Below, in pieces: positions 35,628 through 44,786 of a stretch of DNA of 64,000 bases (positions are counted from its first letter, which is position 1; every line of letters starts with the position of its first letter). The position numbers and the translations under genes are program-made. Below the pieces are notes generated by a model, which worked only from the letters and a program-made list of their open reading frames with translations, did not search any database and was not told the origin of the DNA. This DNA is from Oceaniglobus indicus (GTDB lineage: Bacteria; Pseudomonadota; Alphaproteobacteria; Rhodobacterales; Rhodobacteraceae): positions 310,001 through 374,000 of the forward strand of contig NZ_NMZM01000004.1 in NCBI RefSeq assembly GCF_002751875.1. Direction: 5' to 3'.

Positions 35628-37271
35628 TCAGACCAGGCGCGAGACGTCCTTGGCCGCGCGTACGAAATCGCGAAACAGGGGGGCGGGCTCAAAGGGTTTG
35701 GATTTCAGCTCGGGGTGGAACTGAACCCCGATGAACCACGGATGATCCTTGATCTCGATGATCTCGGGCAGCCGTCCGTCGGGCGACATGCCGGAGAAGA
35801 TCACGCCCTTGGATTCAAGGGCCTCGCGATACTTGATGTCGACCTCGTAACGGTGGCGGTGGCGTTCCTCGATGGTCGTGGTGCCATAGATCTCGGCCAC
35901 CTTCGATCCTTCGGCCAAGGTGGCGGTATAGGCGCCCAGGCGCATCGTGCCGCCCTTGTCGTCATCGACCCGGCGCGCGATCGTGTGGTTGCCCTGCACC
36001 CATTCCTTGAGGTGATAGACCACGGGCTCAAACCGCTTTGCGCCCGCCTCGTGGTCGAACTCCTCGGATCCGGCGGTTTCCAGACCGGCCAGGTTGCGCG
36101 CCGCCTCGATCACCGCCATCTGCATGCCCAGACAGATCCCCAGATACGGGATCTTGCGGGTGCGGGCGTATTCGGCGGCGCGGATCTTGCCTTCGGTGCC
36201 GCGTTCGCCAAAGCCACCCGGCACCAGGATCGCGTGATAGCCTTCGAGGAACGGCGCCGGATCCTGATGTTCGAACAATTCGGCATCGACCCATTCGATC
36301 CGCACCTTGACACGGTTGGCCATGCCGCCGTGGGTCAGCGCCTCGGCGATGGATTTATAAGCGTCTTCCAGTTGGGTGTACTTGCCGACGATGGCGATCT
36401 TCACTTCGCCTTCGTAATTGAAGATCCGGTCCGACACGTCTTCCCAGCGGGTCAGCACCGGCCGGGGCGCGGGCGAGATCTGGAAGGCGTCCAGAACCGC
36501 CTGATCCAGCCCCTCGCGGTGATAGGCCAGCGGTGCCTCGTAGATGGATTTGAGGTCATAGGCCGCGATCACGCTGTCGGGGCGCACGTTGCAGAACAGC
36601 GCCAGTTTCTCGCGTTCCTTCTGCGGGATCATCTTTTCGGAGCGGCACACAAGGATGTCGGGGGCGATGCCGATCGAGCGCAACTCCTTGACGCTGTGCT
36701 GGGTCGGCTTGGTCTTCAACTCACCGCTGGCGGTCAGCCAGGGCAGCAGGGTCAGGTGCATATAGATCGTTTCGCCGCGCGGCCGGTCCTGCCCGAACTG
36801 GCGGATCGCCTCGAAGAACGGCAAGCCCTCGATATCGCCGACGGTGCCGCCGATCTCGCACAGCATGAAGTCGACCTCGTCCGCGCCGACACTCAGGAAG
36901 TCCTTGATTTCATTTGTGACATGGGGGATCACCTGAATCGTCTTGCCCAGGTAATCGCCGCGCCGTTCCTTTTCCAGCACGGTGGAATAGATGCGGCCCG
37001 ACGACACTGAATCGGTGTTGCGTGCGGCAACGCCGGTAAAGCGTTCGTAATGCCCCAGGTCCAGATCGGTTTCGGCACCATCGTCGGTGACGAACACCTC
37101 GCCGTGCTCGAACGGGCTCATCGTGCCGGGATCGACGTTGAGATAGGGATCAAGCTTGCGCAGCCGCACCGAAAAGCCGCGCGCCTGAAGCAGGGCACCC
37201 AGGGCCGCCGACGCCAACCCCTTGCCAAGCGACGAAACCACACCGCCGGTGATGAACACATATCTTGCCAT
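35628..37271 (-). CDS. pyrG: CTP synthase
   Basis: This 547-residue enzyme makes CTP from UTP, ATP and glutamine. The N-terminal synthetase domain begins [15 protein letters not shown]; the C-terminal glutamine amidotransferase domain holds the nucleophile Cys380 in [12 protein letters not shown]. The length is typical. The ATG at 37271 follows a plausible leader; secG lies upstream on the same strand, 169 bases away. Confidence 0.97.
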   Translation of the reverse strand: MARYVFITGGVVSSLGKGLASAALGALLQARGFSVRLRKLDPYLNVDPGTMSPFEHGEVFVTDDGAETDLDLGHYERFTGVAARNTDSVSSGRIYSTVLEKERRGDYLGKTIQVIPHVTNEIKDFLSVGADEVDFMLCEIGGTVGDIEGLPFFEAIRQFGQDRPRGETIYMHLTLLPWLTASGELKTKPTQHSVKELRSIGIAPDILVCRSEKMIPQKEREKLALFCNVRPDSVIAAYDLKSIYEAPLAYHREGLDQAVLDAFQISPAPRPVLTRWEDVSDRIFNYEGEVKIAIVGKYTQLEDAYKSIAEALTHGGMANRVKVRIEWVDAELFEHQDPAPFLEGYHAILVPGGFGERGTEGKIRAAEYARTRKIPYLGICLGMQMAVIEAARNLAGLETAGSEEFDHEAGAKRFEPVVYHLKEWVQGNHTIARRVDDDKGGTMRLGAYTATLAEGSKVAEIYGTTTIEERHRHRYEVDIKYREALESKGVIFSGMSPDGRLPEIIEIKDHPWFIGVQFHPELKSKPFEPAPLFRDFVRAAKDVSRLV

Positions 37272-37440
37272 GGTGGGCTCCCGCGAAAGTCTGATTGGGC
37301 AGGCGCCAGTCGATTGACCGAATCCGCCTGATCACGGGATTTGACCTATAGTCGGATCCCGTGGAACGCGCAACAGGTGCGCCGGTGGTGCGGTCCATCC
37401 CATGCAGACCGCGAAATGGTTGAAACAGGCGGCTGGCGGA

Positions 37441-37791
37441 TCAGTCGGCGCGCGGCGGTGTCGCGTCGGTCGCGCCCGGCGGCAACAGATCCGCGCCCGA
37501 CGGTGTCGCCGGTGCGGTTTCGGTTTCGGCAGGCGTCACGCCGATGCGATCGACAACCGAGGTTCCGACGGAATTCTGCGCCGCGATGACGGTCAGGAAG
37601 ATCGACGTGCCGATGAAGCAGACGGCGAAGGCCCACGTCAGCTTGGTCAGGGCCGTCGCCACACCACGGCTGGAGACGGCACCGCCCGCACCGCCCATGC
37701 CAAGGCCGCCACCTTCGCTGCGCTGCAAAAGCACAACACCGATGAGGCAGAGTGCCAATATCAAATGAACGACAAGAACGATGTTTTCCAT
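37441..37791 (-). CDS. secG: Preprotein translocase subunit SecG
   Basis: This 116-residue membrane protein has two helices ([18 protein letters not shown] and [20 protein letters not shown]) separated by the conserved Gly-rich loop [13 protein letters not shown] Pro/Ala/Thr-rich tail follows, as in many alphaproteobacterial SecG. It assists protein export with SecYE and SecA. It is transcribed away from purA. Confidence 0.93.
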   Translation of the reverse strand: MENIVLVVHLILALCLIGVVLLQRSEGGGLGMGGAGGAVSSRGVATALTKLTWAFAVCFIGTSIFLTVIAAQNSVGTSVVDRIGVTPAETETAPATPSGADLLPPGATDATPPRAD

Positions 37792-38067
37792 GGTGCAGCT
37801 TTCGGCGTTGCGACTCGAGGGTATCTAGAAGCCTCAATCCATGGCTGCAACCCCTTTCACGGCGTTGCGGGATTGCGCCGCAGGCGGGCCGTGCCGGTCT
37901 GCCGTTTTCCGCCTGACACCGGTTTCACGCACGGATGGGCCGGCCGGGCGTGGATGGTCGCGGGCCGCGGGCGCATTTGCGTTTGCGGGGCGACCGGCAG
38001 CGGCGTATACGGGCGCGGGCCGCAGGATAGCCACGGGCGGTGCCGACTGGATTTGAAAGGATCGAAC

Positions 38068-39360
38068 ATGGCCAATGTCGTCGTCGTCGGAGCCCAATGG
38101 GGCGATGAAGGAAAAGGCAAGATCGTCGATTGGCTGAGCGAACGCGCCGATGTCATCGCGCGCTTTCAGGGTGGCCACAACGCCGGTCATACGCTGGTGA
38201 TCGATGGCGTGGTCTACAAGCTGTCGCTGTTGCCGTCGGGAATCGTGCGCCAGGGCAAGCTTTCGGTGATCGGCAACGGCGTGGTGCTGGATCCGTGGCA
38301 CCTGGTCGGCGAGATCGACAAGCTGCGCGATCAGGGGGTGACGATTACGCCCGAAACGCTGATGATCGCCGAAAACGCGGCGCTGATCCTGCCGATCCAC
38401 GGCGAACTGGATCGCGCCCGTGAATCCGCCGCATCGATGGCCAAGATCGGAACCACCGGCCGCGGGATCGGCCCCGCCTATGAGGACAAGGTCGGCCGTC
38501 GGTCGGTCCGCGTCGCGGACTTGGCCGATGACGCCACGCTGGAGCTGCGGGTCGATCGCGCGCTGGTGCATCATGACGCGCTGCGCCGCGGGCTTGGGCT
38601 CGAACCGATCGACCGTGACGCATTGCTGGCACAACTGCGCGAGATCGCTCCGAAAGTCCTGGAATACGCGGCGCCCGTCTGGAAGGTGCTGAACGATCAG
38701 CGCCGTGCCGGCAAGCGGATCCTGTTCGAAGGAGCCCAGGGCGCGCTGCTGGACATCGACTTCGGCACCTATCCCTATGTCACCTCGTCCAACGTGATCG
38801 CGGGGCAGGCGGCGACGGGCACCGGCATCGGGCCCGGCGCCATCGACTTCGTGCTGGGCATCGTCAAGGCCTATACGACGCGGGTGGGCGAGGGGCCGTT
38901 TCCGGCCGAACTGACCGACGATGTGGGCCAGCGGCTGGGCGAACGGGGGCACGAATTCGGCACCGTGACGGGGCGCAAGCGGCGGTGTGGCTGGTTCGAT
39001 GCGGTGCTGGTGCGCCAGACCTGCGCGACGTCCGGGGTCAACGGCATCGCGCTGACCAAGCTGGACGTGCTGGACGGGTTCGAGACGCTGAAGATCTGCA
39101 CCGGTTACGAGCTGGACGGCGAAACCCTGGATTATCTTCCCACGGCCGCCGATCATCAGGCGCGCTGCACACCGATCTATGAGGAACTGCCCGGCTGGAG
39201 CGAATCCACCGAAGGCGCGCGCACCTGGGCCGACCTGCCCGCGAATGCGATCAAATACGTCCGTCGTGTGGAAGAGCTGATCGGCTGTTCCGTGGCGCTG
39301 CTTTCGACATCGCCCGAACGTGACGACACGATCCTTGTCACCGACCCGTTCGCCGACTGA
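38068..39360 (+). CDS. purA: Adenylosuccinate synthetase
   Basis: This 430-residue enzyme catalyses the first step from IMP to AMP using GTP and aspartate. WGDEGKGK with Asp13, and His41 in GGHNAGHT, are the catalytic elements; [16 protein letters not shown] and [11 protein letters not shown] follow. The ATG at 38068 has GAAAGGA seven bases before it. Upstream in-frame sequence to 37402 overlaps secG and is not part of the gene. A DUF2842 gene follows 17 bases later. Confidence 0.97.
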   Translation: MANVVVVGAQWGDEGKGKIVDWLSERADVIARFQGGHNAGHTLVIDGVVYKLSLLPSGIVRQGKLSVIGNGVVLDPWHLVGEIDKLRDQGVTITPETLMIAENAALILPIHGELDRARESAASMAKIGTTGRGIGPAYEDKVGRRSVRVADLADDATLELRVDRALVHHDALRRGLGLEPIDRDALLAQLREIAPKVLEYAAPVWKVLNDQRRAGKRILFEGAQGALLDIDFGTYPYVTSSNVIAGQAATGTGIGPGAIDFVLGIVKAYTTRVGEGPFPAELTDDVGQRLGERGHEFGTVTGRKRRCGWFDAVLVRQTCATSGVNGIALTKLDVLDGFETLKICTGYELDGETLDYLPTAADHQARCTPIYEELPGWSESTEGARTWADLPANAIKYVRRVEELIGCSVALLSTSPERDDTILVTDPFAD

Positions 39361-39377
39361 TCCGGAAAGGAGCCTGA

Positions 39378-39605
39378 ATGGCCCTGAGTTACAAGGCGCG
39401 CCGTCGCTGGGCCCTGCTGATCCTGGTGGTCGCCCTGCCGGTCTATATCCTCGTCGCCAGTTGGGCCGTTACCCTGCTTGAACGCCCCTCGGTCCTGGTC
39501 GAACTGTTGATCTACGTCGTGCTTGGCGTGATCTGGGCGATCCCGCTCAAGGCGATTTTCAAGGGGATCGGCCAGGTCGATCCGGACGCGCCGCGCCGCG
39601 ATTGA
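39378..39605 (+). CDS. DUF2842 membrane protein
   Basis: This 75-residue protein has two hydrophobic helices (ALLILVVALPVYILVASWAV and VELLIYVVLGVIWAIPLKAI) and ends in an acidic/basic tail. This matches the small DUF2842 family found in alphaproteobacteria; its role is unknown. It lies 17 bases after purA and is followed by a strong terminator, so it probably shares the purA transcript. Confidence 0.88.
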   Translation: MALSYKARRRWALLILVVALPVYILVASWAVTLLERPSVLVELLIYVVLGVIWAIPLKAIFKGIGQVDPDAPRRD

Positions 39606-39645
39606 TCCTGCAGGGCCGTATCGCCGGGCGCGTGCGGAAGGAACG

Positions 39646-39681
39646 AAAGGGGCGGCGCGGATGATCCGCGCCGCCCCTTTT
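39646..39681. terminator. Strong terminator after the purA-DUF2842 unit
   Basis: AAAGGGGCGGCGCGG (39646-39660) pairs with its complement (39666-39680) around ATGAT, with a T after the stem on the plus strand. It lies between convergent genes and can serve both strands. Confidence 0.85.
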
Positions 39682-39710
39682 CCTGTTCGGATCCTGCCAG
39701 CAGTGTGTGA

Positions 39711-42041
39711 TCACTCGCCGACATAGCGATGGGGCTGTCCCTGTTCCGCGTCGTCGTCCGAGGTTGCAGCCAAGCCGAACTGACCCTTGCCCAGCTTGCG
39801 GATCCGACCGCTGCGCAGCAGGGCGCCAAAGCTTTTCAGCCCCTGTTCGCGGCCGATGTCACGCTTCGGATCCAGGCTGGCCGCGCGGCGCAGAAGTTGC
39901 GGGCGCGACATTGTCTCCTGGCCCTCGACCTCGGCGGTATACAGCGCGGCAGCTTCCAGCACGTCGTCAAGATCGGTCGCACCGCGTGCCGCCACGAAGT
40001 CGCGGAAGCTGATCCGCTGCTTGTCTTGTGCGCGGCTCGGGTCATCGCCTTGGGGTTTGCGGGCGACACGCCGTGGGCGCACGGGGCCGGCCGGGCGGGT
40101 CGGTGCATCCTGACGATCGACGCGCAACTCGGACACCAGCATCAGGGGCGCCGGACGATCGCTGATCGCGTCGGACGCCGGGCGCACGCGCGGCGACGCG
40201 TCGCCATCGGCGGCGGCCACACCGGGCCGGCGCGGTCGCACCACCTTTTGCAGATCGTCACGATAGCGGCTGAGGCTGTCGTCCTTTTCCGGATCCGGCC
40301 GTCCGCCCCGGGCCTTGATGTCGGCGCGGGTCGCGGCGACGGCCGCCTTCAGGTGCGCGATGGCCGAACGGCGGCGGGTGCCTTCGCTGTCGCTCATCTT
40401 GGCGTTGGTTTCGTCCAGCAGGCGGCTCAGCGCGCGCTCGTCCTGATCGGCGGGATCCTCGGCATCGCCCGGTGCGGCCGCCGCAACGGTATCTTCGGCG
40501 TCGTCCTCGACCATGTCGGAAAAACGCTGGCGCAGCTGTTCGGTCTCGCGGCTGGCGGCCGAGGCATCCCGTTCGACATCTGCCAGTTCCGCCGCCAGCT
40601 CTTCCTCGTCGCTGTCGTCCAGCGAGGTTTCACCGATCAGGTTGCGGATGCCGGCGGTCAGGGCTTCGTCGTCGTCCTCGGCCCTCTGGTCGTCTGCATC
40701 GGAGGGATCGAACAGGTTGTCGTGGTCATCCTCGTCGGTCGTGAAGGTATCGTCGTCGCTGAAATCCGCCAGGGCGTCCTGATCCGTGCGCGATTGGGCC
40801 ACATCTGCCGTCAGGATGGCGGCGAGTGTGTCGGCGGCACCGATGGTGTCAAGCGCACCCTCTGCGGTTTCCGGGGCCAGCGCCTCGTCGTCTTCGACGT
40901 CGATTTCCGCAATGGTATCATCGTCTTCGTCGTCGTCTTCCACCTCTTCGATCTCGCCGGCTGCGAGGGCGGCCTCGAACTCGGTCCGTTTCAGCTTGAT
41001 GACCCGGGCATGGGGCCGCTGCGGCATCACGCGGGTCGGTGCCACGCGCTCAGCTTCCACCTGCTCGGCCTGCTCGGCGGCTTCCGCTTCCGCGCGCGCC
41101 TGTTCTTCGGCCTGTGCACGTGCCTCGGCTTCCGCCTGCTCGGCGGCTTCCGCTTCCGCGCGCGCCTGTTCTTCGGCTTGTGCCCGTGCCTCGGCTTCGG
41201 CCTGCTCGGCGGCCTCTGCTTCCGCACGCGCCTGTTCTTCGGCTTGTGCCCGTGCCTCGGCTTCCGCCTGCTCGGCGGCTTCCGCTTCCGCACGTGCCTG
41301 TTCTTCGGCTTGCGCCCGTGCCTCGGCTTCTGCCTGCTCGGCGGCCTCTGCTTCCGCACATGCCTGTTCTTCGGCTTGCGCGCTGGCCTCGGCTTCGTCG
41401 TCGCTGGCGTTGAGGGCGTCCATTATCGACGCAGCGGTGGTGTCGGGTTCGCTGTCGTCGTCCGACACGGTTTCGGTTTCGAAATCGTCGGTCTCGTCCT
41501 CGGAGCCGGCGGTGTCTTCAAAGCCGTCGCTGGGCGCGTGCGAGAGATAGTCTTCCACCGGCTCGTCTTCCGCATAGGCGATGTCGGCCTCGCGGGTGGC
41601 GCGGGCGCGGGCAACCACGGCACGGATGCGCGACAGTTTGGCGGCAACGCTGTCACCGTCGATGTCGACGTCGAAGGGTGCGTTCGATTGGGGTGATGTT
41701 TCCGACGGGCAGCGGTCGTCGCCCTGGGACGCGCCGTGTCTTGTGGATGTGCCGGACGTCGCGGCGTCCCTGGGCGGCATCGCCTCGGCCGTCTGTCGCA
41801 GCACAACACCGTTTGATTCGACCCGCGTCTCGACCCGCCGACGCACCTCGCGTTCTGCGATCTGGTGCAGCATCTGTGCGTCGGGTTGCGGAGGTTCGGC
41901 GCCGAAGTAGCGGTCATCGGCGGCAAGGTCGCGGAAATATTCCGCGATGGATTTCATCGTCTCGAAAGGTTGATCGAACCCTTCCAGAGTGCACGAGAAC
42001 GTGCCGTATGAAACAGTAAGAATCTTGCTTGACCCTACCAT
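39711..42041 (-). CDS. Large acidic coiled-coil repeat protein of unknown function
   Basis: This 776-residue protein starts with a conserved-looking segment (GTFSCTLEGFDQPFETMKSI...AEYFRDLAADDRYFGAEPP). A long acidic middle includes five 22-residue Ala/Glu/Gln/Arg units (encoded at 41068-41397) that should form a helical coiled coil. Stretches such as EDDDEDDDT follow. The C-terminal 110 residues are compact and basic: FRDFVAARGATDLDDVLEAA, then LLRRAASLD and LRSGRIRKLGKGQFGLA, resembling a small winged or helical domain. Relatives in this family are often labelled CheA, but no kinase, phosphotransfer or CheW domain is visible. It is probably cytoplasmic. The N-terminal start follows a long GC-poor upstream stretch. 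Confidence 0.8.
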   Translation of the reverse strand: MVGSSKILTVSYGTFSCTLEGFDQPFETMKSIAEYFRDLAADDRYFGAEPPQPDAQMLHQIAEREVRRRVETRVESNGVVLRQTAEAMPPRDAATSGTSTRHGASQGDDRCPSETSPQSNAPFDVDIDGDSVAAKLSRIRAVVARARATREADIAYAEDEPVEDYLSHAPSDGFEDTAGSEDETDDFETETVSDDDSEPDTTAASIMDALNASDDEAEASAQAEEQACAEAEAAEQAEAEARAQAEEQARAEAEAAEQAEAEARAQAEEQARAEAEAAEQAEAEARAQAEEQARAEAEAAEQAEAEARAQAEEQARAEAEAAEQAEQVEAERVAPTRVMPQRPHARVIKLKRTEFEAALAAGEIEEVEDDDEDDDTIAEIDVEDDEALAPETAEGALDTIGAADTLAAILTADVAQSRTDQDALADFSDDDTFTTDEDDHDNLFDPSDADDQRAEDDDEALTAGIRNLIGETSLDDSDEEELAAELADVERDASAASRETEQLRQRFSDMVEDDAEDTVAAAAPGDAEDPADQDERALSRLLDETNAKMSDSEGTRRRSAIAHLKAAVAATRADIKARGGRPDPEKDDSLSRYRDDLQKVVRPRRPGVAAADGDASPRVRPASDAISDRPAPLMLVSELRVDRQDAPTRPAGPVRPRRVARKPQGDDPSRAQDKQRISFRDFVAARGATDLDDVLEAAALYTAEVEGQETMSRPQLLRRAASLDPKRDIGREQGLKSFGALLRSGRIRKLGKGQFGLAATSDDDAEQGQPHRYVGE
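41068..41397 (-). repeat. Five 66-bp in-frame tandem repeats
   Basis: Units begin at 41068, 41134, 41200, 41266 and 41332, each 66 bases (22 codons). They are highly similar and encode AEAEAAEQAEAEARAQAEEQ-like sequence on the minus strand. They lie in the middle of the acidic protein gene. Confidence 0.95.
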
Positions 42042-42182
42042 CGGTAACTCGCTTTCTCCCCCGATCCAGCAAGGGTATGTTTACCATGCATTGGTTCTGG
42101 AATCCGAACGGAACTGCGGATTTTGCGGTATCTTTTCCGGGCCAGAATGTGACCGTTCTCCTGATATAGGGTTAATGTTGCC

Positions 42183-42845
42183 ATGATTGAGGGCAAAATA
42201 CGATCATCGCGGCCCGTTGCGTTGGTTGGCGGCGGATCCGTCGCGGCGGCGGACATCGCGGCCGCGGCCCGCGAATCGGCAATTCTGGTGGCCGCAGATG
42301 GCGGAGCAGACGCTGCGCTGGCGCTGGGCCATCGCCCCGACTGGGCCATCGGCGACCTCGATTCGCTGTCGGCGGAAACGTGCGATGCGCTGGCACCCGG
42401 GCGGGTGGTGCGCGACACCGACCCGAACTCGACCGATTTCGACAAATGCGTCGCGCGGATCGATGCGCCGCGGATCCTCGCGGTCGGGTTTCTGGGCAAG
42501 CGGGTGGATCACCAGCTGGCGGCGTTCAACACGCTGGTGCGCGAACCGGCGGGCTGGATCGTGCTGATCGGCGCCCATGACATCTGTGTGCACCTGCCGC
42601 TCCGCCTGACGCTCGACCTGGCGCCCGGGACGCGCGTGTCGCTGTTTCCGCTGCGCCGCGTGACCGGCCGGTCGCGCGGCCTGGAATGGAACATCGACGG
42701 GTTGCACTTTGCGCCCGGCGGGCAGATCGGCACGTCTAACCGGGCGACCGGCGCGGTCGATCTGTCGATGGATGGCGCCGGGATGGTTCTTATCCTGCCG
42801 CGGGCAGAGTTGTCGGCGGTGCTGGCGGCGCTGGCCGTGGCCTGA
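42183..42845 (+). CDS. Thiamine pyrophosphokinase
   Basis: This 220-residue protein resembles thiamine pyrophosphokinase, which converts thiamine to its diphosphate cofactor using ATP. The catalytic domain shows LVAADGGADAAL, WAIGDLDSLS and DPNSTDFDKCV (Asp-rich metal site, about 60-90), then GFLGKRVDHQLAAFNTL. The C-terminal beta-domain has GLEWNIDG and TSNRATG. IlvB in this window needs this cofactor. No TPP riboswitch pattern is seen upstream. The gene is divergent from the acidic repeat protein. Confidence 0.88.
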   Translation: MIEGKIRSSRPVALVGGGSVAAADIAAAARESAILVAADGGADAALALGHRPDWAIGDLDSLSAETCDALAPGRVVRDTDPNSTDFDKCVARIDAPRILAVGFLGKRVDHQLAAFNTLVREPAGWIVLIGAHDICVHLPLRLTLDLAPGTRVSLFPLRRVTGRSRGLEWNIDGLHFAPGGQIGTSNRATGAVDLSMDGAGMVLILPRAELSAVLAALAVA

Positions 42846-42915
42846 TGCCCCGTTCTCGTCAGACGGTATGACGCCCGGCAGCATCGGCTGAGCACGATGT
42901 GGACAGGCCGTACCA

Positions 42916-43836
42916 TCACGCGGGCGGCGGCGGGGCGGGCAGCGATTCGCGTTCAAGCCGGCGTTCGCGCAGGAACACGTAAAAGCCCGACGCGGCGATC
43001 AGGGCGATTCCGGCGAAGGTCTGGCTGTCGGGCAAGTCGTTGAAGATCAGATAGCCGAACAGCGTTGCGGTCACGATTTCGAGGTATTGCAGCGGCGCAA
43101 GGGTGGCGGCCGGCGCGAACCCCAAGGCGGCGCTGATCATCAAATGCGATGCGCTGGCGATCAGGCCGACGGCAAGCAGGAACAGCCAGAACCGCCCCTG
43201 CGGCATGACCGGCGTGAGGAAATCGGCGCCACCCAGCGTGCCCAAGGCCAGCAGCGGCGCGACCAGGATGCAGGCGGCAAGGGCCGTCCAGCTTTGCAGG
43301 GCAACGGCCGAAAGGCGGCGGGCAATCTGGCGGGTCGTCACCATGTACAACGCAAAGCAAAGCGCCGTCAGCAACGGCAGCAGGGCGACCGGGCCGAAGA
43401 CGGAAAACGATGGCCGGATGATCAGCAACGCCCCGGCAAAGCCGACCGCGCAGGCGGCCAGGCGCCGCCAGCCGATCTGTTCGCCCAGGAACAGCGCGCC
43501 AAGCAGCGTCAGGATGAACGGTTCGACGAAAAAGATCGCGATGGCATCGGCGATGGGCATGAACTGCAACGCGCCGAAGAACGCCATCGTCGCCGTCAGG
43601 ATCAGCGCCGCGCGCAACAGATGCAGGCCCATATCGCGCAGCGACGGGCGGCTGAGGTCGGACAGGGCCCAGGCGATCGGCAACAGGATCATGGCCTGGA
43701 TGGCAAAGCGCGTGGCGACGATCTGTCCCACCGGAATCTCGGCCGACGACAGTTTTGCGAAGGCGTCCATCAAGGGAGCCGTCAGGGTGAAACCGGTCAT
43801 CAATGCGATGCCGAGAAGGGGGCGATCCTGGTTCAT
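42916..43836 (-). CDS. EamA-family (DMT) membrane transporter
   Basis: This 306-residue transporter has about ten helices, with FMPIADAIAIFFVEPFILTLLG in the first EamA half and TLAPLQYLEIVTATLFGYLIF in the second. It shows clear similarity to the transporter at 18571-19542. The C-terminus is LPAPPPPA. The substrate is unknown. It converges with the thiamine pyrophosphokinase gene. Confidence 0.88.
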   Translation of the reverse strand: MNQDRPLLGIALMTGFTLTAPLMDAFAKLSSAEIPVGQIVATRFAIQAMILLPIAWALSDLSRPSLRDMGLHLLRAALILTATMAFFGALQFMPIADAIAIFFVEPFILTLLGALFLGEQIGWRRLAACAVGFAGALLIIRPSFSVFGPVALLPLLTALCFALYMVTTRQIARRLSAVALQSWTALAACILVAPLLALGTLGGADFLTPVMPQGRFWLFLLAVGLIASASHLMISAALGFAPAATLAPLQYLEIVTATLFGYLIFNDLPDSQTFAGIALIAASGFYVFLRERRLERESLPAPPPPA

Positions 43837-44083
43837 GGCCAGACGCTAGGCCGTGGCGACTGGATTGGCAATCTCGCCCGTCCGACGCCGTCGAAAGGTT
43901 CCATCACACAGTCGCGCACGGTGGGCATCCGCAAAACCCCGCCGGGTCGCCAGCTCGGGTCGGCGGCTTCCGGCCGGGCAAATTTTCGTGACCGAACAAG
44001 GGGGAACACTTTGCGCTCTGCGGGCATATGTCCCCCGAGACGTCGCACTGCAGCGGCGCGGTTAACGATTACGGAGCAGAGAC

Positions 44084-44710
44084 ATGAAGATTTTCGCAAC
44101 AACTGCCATCGCAACCCTGATCGGCTTTCCGGCCTTGGCTGGCGGGCTGAACACACCCCAGCCCGATCCGGTGATCCAACAGCCCGTTCTGGCGCCTGTC
44201 ATGAACACGGGCGACTGGACCGGCGGTTATGTCGGTGCGCAACTGGGATATGGCAACCTGAACGGTGATGGCCTGGCCAATGTCGGCGGCAACAATCGCG
44301 TGTTCGACAGCGACGGCGATGGTGCCCTCGGCGGTGTTTATGGCGGTTATCTGTATCAGCAGGGCAACTTCGTCTATGGTGGCGAACTGAGCCTGAACGC
44401 CGCGAACCTGGATTTCGACAACAACCTGGGCTCGATCGACCAGCTGCATCAGCTGAAGTTCAAGGCCGGTTACGGCACCCAGCGCACGCTGGTCTACGGC
44501 ACCATCGGCGCAGCCTATGCCAAGGGCGACATCGCCGGGCGCAGCGCCGATGATTTCGGTTACGAGATCGGCGCCGGCATCGATTATATGGTGAACGACC
44601 GTGTATCGATCGGTACCGAAGTCACCTACAACAAGTTCGACGACTTCGACAACACCGGCATCGACTTTGACACGACCACCATCGGTGCCAACGTCGCCTA
44701 CCGGTTCTGA
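44084..44710 (+). CDS. Outer-membrane beta-barrel protein (Omp25-like)
   Basis: This 208-residue protein has a signal peptide (MKIFATTAIATLIGFPALA) and alternating strand patterns ending in FDTTTIGANVAYRF, whose terminal Phe is typical of outer-membrane barrels. GDWTGGYVGAQLGYGN begins the barrel. It resembles the alphaproteobacterial Omp25/31-type porin-like group of about eight strands. CGGAGCAG precedes the ATG. A perfect hairpin terminator follows. Function is probably structural, in the outer membrane. Confidence 0.87.
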   Translation: MKIFATTAIATLIGFPALAGGLNTPQPDPVIQQPVLAPVMNTGDWTGGYVGAQLGYGNLNGDGLANVGGNNRVFDSDGDGALGGVYGGYLYQQGNFVYGGELSLNAANLDFDNNLGSIDQLHQLKFKAGYGTQRTLVYGTIGAAYAKGDIAGRSADDFGYEIGAGIDYMVNDRVSIGTEVTYNKFDDFDNTGIDFDTTTIGANVAYRF

Positions 44711-44756
44711 GACCCGGTTCGGATCGCCGGGTTCGACCCCGGTGACTGAAAAACGG

Positions 44757-44786
44757 AAATGCCGCCACAGCGATGGCGGCATTTTT
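44757..44786. terminator. Bidirectional terminator between Omp and PLP decarboxylase genes
   Basis: AAATGCCGCCA (44757-44767) pairs with TGGCGGCATTT (44774-44784) around CAGCGA; a T-run on the plus strand and A-run on the other side allow use in both directions. It touches the decarboxylase stop codon. Confidence 0.85.

Noticed and set aside
41068-41397. 66-bp repeats considered as a CRISPR array
   Set aside because: No unique spacers; the repeats are contiguous coding sequence for an Ala/Glu-rich coiled coil.
39711-42041. CheA chemotaxis kinase
   Set aside because: No phosphotransfer, kinase or CheW-like domain can be seen; the name often given to this family is unsupported here.
42042-42182. 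TPP riboswitch before the thiamine pyrophosphokinase gene
   Set aside because: The characteristic CTGAGA element and its pairing partners are absent in the 141-base gap.
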